Of a stretch of DNA of 6,814 bases, positions 1 through 5,440 are shown one piece after another. The position numbers and the translations under genes were made by a program. Where the stretch lies: contig JASLRF010000607.1 in the NCBI GenBank assembly GCA_030744095.1, forward strand, positions 1 through 6,814, read 5' to 3'. The stretch is from Pirellulaceae bacterium. GTDB lineage: Bacteria; Planctomycetota; Planctomycetia; Pirellulales; Pirellulaceae. The notes under the pieces are model-generated. The model searched no databases. It saw only the letters and a list, made by a program, of their open reading frames with translations, and had not been told where the DNA came from. Position 1 is the first letter of the stretch. Each line of letters begins with the position of its first letter.

Positions 1-22
1 GTACTGATGGATTCGGGCACAG

Positions 23-40
23 GATCGGCTCCTTCCGATC
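23..40. repeat. Small perfect hairpin downstream of larC
   Basis: GATCGG (23-28) and CCGATC (35-40) form a perfect 6-bp stem around a 6-base loop. It lies about 50 bases beyond the larC stop codon, which is read leftwards. No T tract follows it in the larC direction, so it is not a typical intrinsic terminator, although it could still stabilise the 3' end of the larC mRNA. A stem this short could also be chance. I see nothing else in bases 1-90. Confidence 0.3.
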
Positions 41-90
41 GACGGCAAGTCTGGACGGCACGCGCCGCAATTTGGCGACAGGGGTATCAG

Positions 91-1266
91 CTACCTCGCG
101 TCCGCCTTCCGCCACGCGTTTCGTGCCTCGTCGTAAATCTGCTTAAGCGGGACATTACTCGCTGCGGCCACCTTTCGGCAAGACTCGTATTCTGGCGAAA
201 AGCTGGTGCCGCCATCAGATAGCGTCGCTAGTTTGCCTTCGATGCGGCCCCACTGGGTCTCGACATCATGCGGGCGGCGGTCGAGTTTATGACGGCTGGC
301 CGACCAGCGGCGGATCCCCAATGTTGCGGTTTCACGAAAGAGAATCCTCTCTAATTTGGCAATATCGCCTGCCTGACATAGAACGGTGATCTTGACGCCT
401 GGGCGGTTCTTTTTCATCTGAATTGCCGTTGTGTAGACATCCAACGCGCCGGATTCGGCCAGAAGTGTGGTGCAGTGGCCGATCACTTCGCCGGCCACGT
501 CGTCGATATTCGTTTCCAGAACCGACACTTGATCAGCGTGCAGGCTCTCTGGGGTCGTGCCAACGATCAATCGTACGACGTTGGCTTGTTCGTCCAGTTC
601 GCGCGTGCCGGCCCCATAGCCGATCGCATTGATCGTCATACCCGGCAGCGGCCCGAATTCATCAACCACGGTGGCCACGATTGCGGCACCCGTTGGAGTG
701 GTCAATTCCGCCTCAATCGCCGAGTCTTCCAGGGGGATGCCGGTCAACAGTTCGGCCGTGGCCGGTGCCGGGACACCGACCCGTCCGTGTGCGATCATGA
801 TGTGCCCAGTGCCCGTCGGAATTGGGGAACAGACAATTCGATCGACCCCCAACAGATCCAGCCCGATCGCGCTGCCGACGATATCCGCGATGGAATCGAC
901 TGCGCCAACCTCATGAAAATGCACCTTCCGAATTGTTGTTCCGTGGACCTTGGCTTCGGCTTCGCCGAGTCGCGTGAAGATACGTTTGGCGAGTTCTTTC
1001 TGGCTTTCGGTCAGCGAGCTTCCTTCGATCATGTCCGTAATGTGGTGCAGATGGCGGTGCGCATGTTCGGGCTCATGGACGACCTCAACCTTCGTGGCGC
1101 GAAACCCCTTGCGTTTGACTTCTTCCTGGGTCAGCCGGCAACTCGGCAGCCCCAGCGAGTCGATTCCGGCCTGAATGGAAGTGAGGTCAACACCGGCGTC
1201 GACCAATGCTCCGAGTGTCATGTCGCCGCTGATTCCGCTCGTGCAGTCGAAGTACGCAATTCTCAT
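91..1266 (-). CDS. larC: LarC, nickel-insertion protein of nickel-pincer nucleotide cofactor synthesis
   Basis: This 391-residue protein belongs to the LarC (DUF111) family. LarC is known to insert nickel into the pyridinium bis-thiocarboxylate mononucleotide made by LarB and LarE, in a CTP-dependent reaction in the cytoplasm. The product is the cofactor of lactate racemase and related LarA-type enzymes. Visible family marks are the N-terminal FDCTSGISGDMTLGALVDAG stretch (about residues 6-25), a His-rich segment (His 64, 68, 70, 72, 74, 75), HFHEVGAVDSIADIVG (116-131), the ELTTPTGAAI stretch (187-196) and ETNIDDVAGE (251-260), which opens the C-terminal CTP-binding half. Length is normal for the family. 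In Lactobacillus plantarum the two halves are joined by a programmed frameshift; here they are in one frame. The start is set by the family's MRIAYFD beginning. GAG lies 6 bases upstream as a weak ribosome site. No larA, larB or larE is in the window, and the gene diverges from the ribosomal cluster. Confidence 0.93.
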   Translation of the reverse strand: MRIAYFDCTSGISGDMTLGALVDAGVDLTSIQAGIDSLGLPSCRLTQEEVKRKGFRATKVEVVHEPEHAHRHLHHITDMIEGSSLTESQKELAKRIFTRLGEAEAKVHGTTIRKVHFHEVGAVDSIADIVGSAIGLDLLGVDRIVCSPIPTGTGHIMIAHGRVGVPAPATAELLTGIPLEDSAIEAELTTPTGAAIVATVVDEFGPLPGMTINAIGYGAGTRELDEQANVVRLIVGTTPESLHADQVSVLETNIDDVAGEVIGHCTTLLAESGALDVYTTAIQMKKNRPGVKITVLCQAGDIAKLERILFRETATLGIRRWSASRHKLDRRPHDVETQWGRIEGKLATLSDGGTSFSPEYESCRKVAAASNVPLKQIYDEARNAWRKADAR

Positions 1267-1354
1267 GATCAGCTCATTCTTAGGTTTTAGGCGAAGGTCT
1301 TAATTTGGTACCGTCTGTAAGCCCAGGCAAGACCAAAAAAACAGATTGTGCCTG

Positions 1355-1493
1355 AAAGGTGCAGGCCCTCGCTTTCTTAAGCGAACGTACGAACGGGGTC
1401 GGGAGTCTTTTTCGGTCGATTTGTGCACCCGAGCTAGTGCGTTTTCTTCCGAAAAAGACTCCCGACCCCTTCCGCACCCTGACTTGCACCTTT
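1355..1493. repeat. Outer nested inverted repeat; possible small non-coding repeat element
   Basis: AAAGGTGCA (1355-1363) and TGCACCTTT (1485-1493) are perfect 9-bp inverted copies. They enclose the 21-bp inverted repeat at 1395-1469. The distance from outer to inner arm is 31 bases on the left and 15 on the right, so the unit is not a simple long palindrome. The left flank also holds a short hairpin, CGCTT / AAGCG (1370-1374 / 1379-1383), and just outside lies CAGGCA / TGCCTG (1324-1329 / 1349-1354). Short open frames cross this region on both strands, but I read them as by-products of the repeats. The unit could be a miniature inverted-repeat element or a REP-like sequence. I found no clear target duplication. 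Confidence 0.45.
1395..1469. repeat. Perfect 21-bp inverted repeat with a 33-base loop
   Basis: Bases 1395-1415 (GGGGTCGGGAGTC, five T, CGG) are the exact reverse complement of 1449-1469 (CCG, five A, GACTCCCGACCCC). RNA from either strand could fold into a very stable 21-bp stem. The loop (1416-1448) includes the palindrome GTGCAC. Because larC runs left and rpsL runs right from here, the structure is upstream of both genes and cannot end either transcript. From memory, GGGGTCGGGAGTC-type hairpins are scattered through planctomycete genomes; that would make this one copy of a dispersed repeat, but I could not search for it. Confidence 0.85.
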
Positions 1494-1501
1494 GTTCCAC
1501 C

Positions 1502-1529
1502 TTGACAGCCACCCTCAAAGAGGTAATCT
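1502..1529 (+). promoter_or_regulatory. Candidate sigma-70 promoter of the str cluster
   Basis: A perfect TTGACA -35 box (1502-1507) is followed after 16 bases by TAATCT (1524-1529), which matches the -10 consensus at the first two and last positions. Transcription would begin near 1536 and give a leader of about 40 bases before rpsL. The box begins 9 bases after the outer inverted repeat ends. The weak -10 box and the overlap with an alternative ribosome-binding site (AAAGAGGT, 1517-1524) keep this tentative. Confidence 0.45.
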
Positions 1530-1575
1530 GGTGGATTCCTCAACCCCCAAGTCTATAGATAGACCGACAAAACTG

Positions 1576-1944
1576 ATGCCCACCATCAACCAACTTGTCC
1601 GCCGCAATCGTAAGAAGAAGCGGAAATTCACCAAAGCCCCCGTGCTCGACCGTTGTCCGCAAAAGCAAGGCGTTTGCTTGCAGGTGCGAACCATGACGCC
1701 GAAGAAACCGAACTCGGCGCTACGGAAGATCACTCGTGTGCGGCTATCCAATGGTAAAGAAGTGACAGTGTACATTCCGGGCGAAGGCCATAATCTGCAG
1801 GAACACTCGATTGTGTTGGTGCGGGGTGGACGAGTTCGCGACCTGCCGGGTGTTCGCTATCAAGTGGTTCGCGGTGCACGCGACACGTTGGGCGTCGATG
1901 GCCGTAAGCAGTCTCGCAGCCGCTACGGGGCAAAACGGTCATAA
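1576..1944 (+). CDS. rpsL: 30S ribosomal protein S12
   Basis: The 122-residue product is S12, a 30S protein at the decoding centre that helps monitor codon-anticodon pairing. Family marks are the MPTINQLVR start, CPQKQGVC (27-34), [11 protein letters not shown] (41-51), [10 protein letters not shown] (69-78) and the DLPGVRY loop (89-95). Length is close to the 124 residues of E. coli. Lys43, the main streptomycin-resistance site, is wild type. Position 88, Lys in E. coli, is Arg here (codon 1837-1839). Asp89, which RimO methylthiolates in E. coli, is kept. The start at 1576 follows the conserved N-terminus but has no clear Shine-Dalgarno site. An in-frame GTG at 1531 with AAAGAGGT just upstream would add 15 residues; the family start is preferred. 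It is the first gene of the plus-strand cluster, 75 bases before rpsG. Confidence 0.98.
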   Translation: MPTINQLVRRNRKKKRKFTKAPVLDRCPQKQGVCLQVRTMTPKKPNSALRKITRVRLSNGKEVTVYIPGEGHNLQEHSIVLVRGGRVRDLPGVRYQVVRGARDTLGVDGRKQSRSRYGAKRS

Positions 1945-2019
1945 TTGTTCGCTGTCGAGTTCAGCTCGGCAACGGGTCAGATCACAACCAAGAAAAACCG
2001 CAACGTATCGGACGAGCCC

Positions 2020-2490
2020 ATGGGCGCAATCACAGCCAGCAGAAAAACTCTGAAGCCAGATCCACGTCATAACTCGATCTTGGCGGGGAAATTTGTGAAT
2101 TGCTTGATGTGGGATGGCAAAAAGACGATCGCCCTGAAGGTGTTCTACGATGCCCTCGACATTATCGCCAAAAAGGTGACAGACCAGGAGCCGATCGAAG
2201 TCTTTCACGCGGCGATCGAGAACATCAAGCCACAGATTGAGGTTCGTTCGAAACGCGTCGGGGGTGCCGCATATCAGGTCCCGATGCAAGTAAATCGCGC
2301 CCGCCAGCAGTCGCTGGCGATTCGCTGGTTGCTGATCGCAGTCCGCGAAAAGAAGGGGCGCCCGACGGCTCATAAGCTGGCGGACGAAGTTCTGGCTGCC
2401 TTCAACCGTGAAGGCGCTGCGATGACGCGTCGCGAAAACGTACACCGTATGGCCGAAGCCAACAAAGCGTTTGCACATTTTGCTTGGTAA
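2020..2490 (+). CDS. rpsG: 30S ribosomal protein S7
   Basis: This 156-residue protein is S7, which nucleates folding of the 3' domain of 16S rRNA and sits in the 30S head near the E site. Visible marks are [15 protein letters not shown] (13-27), the FYDALDII helix (42-49), [10 protein letters not shown] (79-88) and the [13 protein letters not shown] ending, which closes at residue 156 as in most bacterial S7. The frame stays open upstream to a TTG directly after the rpsL stop, but the extra 25 residues have no family similarity, so the ATG at 2020 is chosen. GGA at 2010-2012 gives a weak ribosome site 7 bases before it. In E. coli S7 represses translation of its own operon; nothing in the short rpsL-rpsG gap lets me say whether that holds here. 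Confidence 0.98.
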   Translation: MGAITASRKTLKPDPRHNSILAGKFVNCLMWDGKKTIALKVFYDALDIIAKKVTDQEPIEVFHAAIENIKPQIEVRSKRVGGAAYQVPMQVNRARQQSLAIRWLLIAVREKKGRPTAHKLADEVLAAFNREGAAMTRRENVHRMAEANKAFAHFAW

Positions 2491-2508
2491 TCGGTTCCAA
2501 CCAGATTG

Positions 2509-2544
2509 GCCGCATGTCGTTCGTCGAGGTGCGGCTTTCTTTTT
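2509..2544 (+). terminator. Intrinsic terminator-like hairpin or attenuator between rpsG and fusA
   Basis: GCCGCA (2509-2514) pairs perfectly with TGCGGC (2530-2535). A T-G wobble and an inner TCG/CGA pairing (2517-2519 / 2525-2527) can extend the stem across one mismatch. TTTCTTTTT (2536-2544) follows directly. A GC-rich stem plus U tract is the form of a Rho-independent terminator. It begins 19 bases after the rpsG stop and stands 42 bases before fusA, with no clear separate fusA promoter after it, so partial termination is more likely than a full stop. Confidence 0.5.
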
Positions 2545-2545
2545 G

Positions 2546-2570
2546 CGCAAAGGCCTTGGCCTTTTACGCG
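2546..2570 (+). promoter_or_regulatory. Hairpin in the fusA 5' region
   Basis: AAAGGC (2549-2554) pairs with GCCTTT (2559-2564) around a CTTG tetraloop. CGC/GCG (2546-2548 / 2568-2570) can close it below an internal bulge. It sits between the terminator-like hairpin and the fusA start at 2587. It could affect ribosome loading on fusA, or be a second arm of an attenuator. This comes from base pairing alone. Confidence 0.3.
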
Positions 2571-2586
2571 AAGACTATGACCTGAC

Positions 2587-4671
2587 ATGCCACGCAAGCT
2601 CGAACAACTGCGAAATATCGGTGTGATTGCCCACATTGATGCGGGCAAGACGACCGTCACCGAGCGGATGCTGTTCTGTGCGGGCGCAAAACACCGCGTC
2701 GGCGAGGTCGATAAAGGAACCACCGAGACGGACGTGGATCCCGAGGAACAAGAGCGTGGGATCACAATATATTCGGCCTGTGTCACGTTTGATTGGCGCG
2801 ATGTGCACATCAACTTGCTCGACACACCAGGGCATGTTGACTTTACGGCTGAAGTCGAGCGGTGTTTGCGGGTGCTCGATGGGGCGGTGGTGGTGTTTAG
2901 CGCGCGAGAAGGCGTGGAGGCGCAGAGCGAGACGGTGTGGCGTCAAGCCAACCGATACCGCGTCCCGAGAATCGCCTTCATCAACAAGATGGACCGCGAG
3001 GGGGCTCGATTTGAAGAGATATTTGAAGAGATCGGCACGCGTTTGGATGCCACCCCGGTGGCGATTCAGATTCCTGTGGGTGCCGGACCGGCGCACTTTG
3101 ACGACCCTTTTCGCGGGGTCATTGATTTGGTCGGCATGAAGATGTTGCGATTTGCCGACGACGACATGCAGCCGATTGTAGAGGAGATCCCCGCGGAATT
3201 GGCCGACGACGCGGCGCTCTGGCGTGAACAGTTGCTGGAGAAACTCTATGGGCAAAGTGATGAGCTAATGGAGTTGGGGCTGCAGGAAGAGCCGATTCCT
3301 GAGTCTCTGATCGTGAGTGTTTTGCGACATTCGACGTTGCAAATGCAGATTCAGCCCGTGCTGTGCGGCTCTGCGCTGCACGGGATTGGCGTCCAACCAG
3401 TGCTCGACGCCGTTGCCGCCTACTTGCCCAGCCCGTTGGACGTTCCGCCCGTCGAGGGCGAAGGAGTTGCCAAAAAGAGGGACGGAGAAGTGCCGCACGT
3501 CGTGAGGAAGGCAGATCCAAGCGAGCCGTTTTGTGCCCTCGTGTTCAAGGTGCTGCCCGCCAAAACGGGTGACATGTTCTGGCTGCGTATCTATTCTGGG
3601 ACGCTGAAGTCCAATTCAAGGGTCCTGAATTCGGTGCAGGACAAGAAGGAGAATGTGGCCCAGCTGTGGCATATTCACGCCACAAAAAAGGAGTTCCAGC
3701 TGGACGAGGCCGAGGCGGGCGACATTGTCGGCGTGATCGGGCTTCGTCAGACGATTACCGGTGATACGCTCTGCGATGCTCGGCACCCGGTACGGCTGGA
3801 GTCTATCGAATTTCCTGAGACCGTGATTTCAATGGCCATTGAGCCCGAATCGACGACGGAGCGCAAGAAGTTGGAAGACACGCTCGAATTGTTGAAACGT
3901 CAGGATCCGACGTTGCGTGTCGTCAGTGGTGAGACTGGTCAAACGCTGATCAGTGGCATGGGTGAACTGCATCTTGAGGTGATCAAGAATAAGTTGCTCC
4001 GCGACTTCAATCTGAATATTCGCTTTCATAAGCCCCAGGTCAGTTTTCGAGAAACCGTCGCTTCGTGCGTCGAGGTGGAGGGCGAGTGCCACCGGTTGAT
4101 CGGTGGCCAGCAGCTGTTTGCCAAGTTGCGGCTGCGCGTCGAGCCTGGGGTGGCCGACGGCCCTCCCGTCGCGGTCATGAGTGCTTGCCCTCCTGACGTG
4201 ATTCCTGCGGATATGTTGGTCATCGCGTTGGATGAGCTGAAGGCGCGGAGCGACGGGGGTGGGCTAATTGCCGGATACCCGCTAACAAAACTGCGAGTTA
4301 CGGTTTTGGGCGGCGAAGCGGACGAATCGTCCGACGAGCGTGCTTTCCGAATCGCGGCCAATGAGGCCTTTAACCAAGGGCTGGCCGAAGGCGGGAAGGT
4401 CCTGCTCGAGCCGATCATGAAGCTCGATATTGTCACGCCCGAGCAGTATGTGGGTGATTTTGTTGGCGACTTACAGCAGCGGCGCGCGGTGATTGTGCAG
4501 ACGGAAGTCCGCGGCAAAACGAATTCGATCGAAGCACGTGCCCCATTAAAAGAGCTATTTGGCTATTCCAGTGCCATGCGCAGCCTCAGTCAGGGCCGTG
4601 CCGGTTGCTCCATCGAGCCATTTGAATATGCCCCGGCGCCGCCGGAAGTGGTCAGGGAGTACGAGATCTAG
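2587..4671 (+). CDS. fusA: Elongation factor G, resembling the recycling-type class (spdEFG2 / mtEFG2)
   Basis: This is a full-length 694-residue EF-G, a cytoplasmic GTPase that acts on the ribosome. The GTPase motifs are intact: AHIDAGKT (15-22), ERGITI (56-61), DTPGH (79-83), NKMD (133-136) and GSA (261-263). Domain II begins near 315 (FCALVFKVL, later RIYSGT), domain III near 411 with GMGELHLEVI before its end, domain IV near 485, and domain V near 608 with the EPIMKLDI stretch. The wording of the G domain (VTFDW, EVERCLRVLDGAVVVF, GVEAQSETVWRQ) and PVLCGSAL...GVQPVLDAV recall human mitochondrial EF-G2 and Borrelia EF-G2, which act in ribosome recycling. They are less like the translocating partner class, which carries AHIDSGKTT and MELERERGITI. 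This class assignment is from memory. The start fits the family; no clear Shine-Dalgarno site precedes it. It lies 96 bases after rpsG, behind a terminator-like hairpin. Confidence 0.96.
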   Translation: MPRKLEQLRNIGVIAHIDAGKTTVTERMLFCAGAKHRVGEVDKGTTETDVDPEEQERGITIYSACVTFDWRDVHINLLDTPGHVDFTAEVERCLRVLDGAVVVFSAREGVEAQSETVWRQANRYRVPRIAFINKMDREGARFEEIFEEIGTRLDATPVAIQIPVGAGPAHFDDPFRGVIDLVGMKMLRFADDDMQPIVEEIPAELADDAALWREQLLEKLYGQSDELMELGLQEEPIPESLIVSVLRHSTLQMQIQPVLCGSALHGIGVQPVLDAVAAYLPSPLDVPPVEGEGVAKKRDGEVPHVVRKADPSEPFCALVFKVLPAKTGDMFWLRIYSGTLKSNSRVLNSVQDKKENVAQLWHIHATKKEFQLDEAEAGDIVGVIGLRQTITGDTLCDARHPVRLESIEFPETVISMAIEPESTTERKKLEDTLELLKRQDPTLRVVSGETGQTLISGMGELHLEVIKNKLLRDFNLNIRFHKPQVSFRETVASCVEVEGECHRLIGGQQLFAKLRLRVEPGVADGPPVAVMSACPPDVIPADMLVIALDELKARSDGGGLIAGYPLTKLRVTVLGGEADESSDERAFRIAANEAFNQGLAEGGKVLLEPIMKLDIVTPEQYVGDFVGDLQQRRAVIVQTEVRGKTNSIEARAPLKELFGYSSAMRSLSQGRAGCSIEPFEYAPAPPEVVREYEI

Positions 4672-4756
4672 CGAGGCTGTGCCTCGGGCCGGCGCGAGCT
4701 ATCGCTCGGTTGCGGCGACCCGCTCCCCGACCAGCCTGCGGTCGGTGCCCGTCGCT
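4672..4756 (+). other. Cluster of GC-rich hairpins directly after fusA
   Basis: Four perfect stems follow one another with no gap of note. CGAGGC/GCCTCG (4672-4677 / 4681-4686) begins at the base after the fusA stop. CGAGC/GCTCG (4695-4699 / 4704-4708) has a 4-base loop. GCGAC/GTCGC (4715-4719 / 4751-4755) encloses CCGACC/GGTCGG (4727-4732 / 4740-4745). No T tract follows, so this is not a standard intrinsic terminator. It may protect the fusA mRNA end, or belong to a structured or dispersed repeat. I see no coding potential or tRNA fold here. Confidence 0.5.
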
Positions 4757-4899
4757 GAAAGCTTGACTCATTTGAACAGAAGAACCTGATACAAGCCATG
4801 TAGTGGTCCAGCCCGGTCGTCGCGAAGCTGGCGGCGCACCCGTTTTCGCAATCCCGCTGAATTCTTCGGACTTTTGCCGGCTGGCAGTGCCATCAGCGG

Positions 4900-4928
4900 T
4901 TGACGAGGTTTAGGTCGACCCGTAAGAT
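4900..4928 (+). promoter_or_regulatory. Candidate sigma-70 promoter for the S10 part of the cluster
   Basis: TTGACG (4900-4905) matches the -35 consensus at five of six positions. After an ideal 17-base spacer comes TAAGAT (4923-4928), which matches the -10 consensus at four of six. Transcription would start near 4935, leaving a leader of about 84 bases before rpsJ. This is the best promoter match I found between fusA and rpsJ. Confidence 0.5.
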
Positions 4929-5005
4929 CGAGGGCTTCCAATTTAGCGATAGAAGCGGCAGGTGTGCGTGCGGTACAACAGTCCGCAGGCCCCGAATAGA
5001 TGACC

Positions 5006-5010
5006 GGGAG
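5006..5010 (+). promoter_or_regulatory. Ribosome binding site that decides the rpsJ start
   Basis: GGGAG (5006-5010) precedes two in-frame GTG codons, at 5013 and 5019. It is 2 bases from the first, which is too close, and 8 bases from the second, which is a normal distance. It therefore favours 5019, in agreement with the family's MAK beginning. Confidence 0.6.
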
Positions 5011-5018
5011 AAGTGTCC

Positions 5019-5342
5019 GTGGCAAAGACTCGTGAAGTGATTCGGATCCGCATGGAGGCGTATGACCACGCTATTCTGGATCAGAGTGCACAAGAAATTG
5101 TCGACACGGCCAAGCGAACACACTCCGAAGTGCATGGTCCGATTCCTCTGCCTACACGGATTGAGAAATACACCGTGCTTTCCGGCCCATTCGTGGACAA
5201 GAAAGCGCGGCAGCAGTTTGAAATACGCACGCACAAGCGGCTGGTGGACATTGTCCAAGCCACAGCCAAGACGATTGAATCGCTCAATAAGCTAAGCCTT
5301 CCAGCTGGCGTTGATATCAAGATCAAGGCGACCCAGCGATAA
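5019..5342 (+). CDS. rpsJ: 30S ribosomal protein S10 (NusE)
   Basis: This 107-residue product is S10, a 30S head protein that in E. coli also serves as NusE in antitermination with NusB and helps couple transcription to translation through NusG. Family marks are [17 protein letters not shown] (8-24), the [15 protein letters not shown] loop (40-54) and the [14 protein letters not shown] stretch (61-74). Length is typical. It starts with GTG; the alternative GTG at 5013 would add two residues. It is the first gene of the S10 part, 347 bases after fusA and 98 bases before rplC, and probably has its own promoter in the spacer. Confidence 0.97.
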   Translation: MAKTREVIRIRMEAYDHAILDQSAQEIVDTAKRTHSEVHGPIPLPTRIEKYTVLSGPFVDKKARQQFEIRTHKRLVDIVQATAKTIESLNKLSLPAGVDIKIKATQR

Positions 5343-5360
5343 GACACACCCCAACTAGAT

Positions 5361-5416
5361 TGCATATGCATGGAAGTCGGGCGGGCAAGTTAAGACATGG
5401 TTCTTAGTCTCCCGCC
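5361..5416 (+). promoter_or_regulatory. Palindrome and long hairpin between rpsJ and rplC
   Basis: TGCATATGCA (5361-5370) is a perfect 10-bp palindrome. It is followed by a two-part hairpin: GGCGGG (5380-5385) with CCCGCC (5411-5416) outside, and TAAGA (5391-5395) with TCTTA (5402-5406) inside, closing on a 6-base loop. The structure ends 13 bases before the rplC ribosome site (GAGGT, 5430-5434). It could set rplC translation or stabilise processed mRNA. The T-rich tail needed for a terminator is absent. Confidence 0.45.
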
Positions 5417-5440
5417 GGCGAGTAATGACGAGGTAATACG

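Larger units (their letters stand above)
4672..5018. other. 347-base non-coding spacer where tuf lies in many bacteria
   Basis: No frame in this stretch resembles a known protein, and I saw no remnant of EF-Tu motifs. Its left quarter holds the hairpin cluster after fusA. The middle (about 4790-4895) shows nothing I can name. The right part holds a candidate promoter (4900-4928) and an rpsJ leader with a small stem, TGCGG/CCGCA (4969-4973 / 4983-4987). In E. coli the S10 operon leader is the target of L4 feedback; I cannot tell from sequence whether this leader does the same. Confidence 0.6.

Noticed and set aside
475..1290. Open frame of 271 codons on the plus strand
   Set aside because: It lies antisense to larC, whose family motifs are clear along nearly the whole length; the plus-strand product has no recognisable domain.
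1324..1354. CAGGCA / TGCCTG pairing with an A-rich loop as a terminator
   Set aside because: The T tract seen on the minus strand lies inside the loop rather than after the stem, and no gene ends here on either strand.
1280..1558. Short open frames on both strands through the larC-rpsL gap
   Set aside because: They run through the 21-bp inverted repeat, have overlapping alternatives in several frames and resemble no family; they are best explained by the repeat.
1945..2019. A 25-residue N-terminal extension of S7 starting at TTG right after the rpsL stop
   Set aside because: No ribosome site precedes the TTG, the residues have no S7 similarity, and the ATG at 2020 gives exactly the usual 156-residue length.
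2575..3255. Open frame of 226 codons on the minus strand
   Set aside because: It is antisense to the EF-G G domain, which is certain from its GTPase motifs; nothing recognisable appears in the minus-strand product.
4763..4795. TTGACT followed by TGATACAAG as a promoter in the fusA-rpsJ spacer
   Set aside because: The spacing to the best -10 match is 21 bases, and other alignments match poorly. The pair at 4900-4928 is much better. It could still be a weak extended -10 promoter.
4768..5025. Minus-strand open frame of 85 codons in the fusA-rpsJ spacer
   Set aside because: It has no recognisable motif or ribosome site and overlaps the rpsJ leader and start; it is not supported as a gene.
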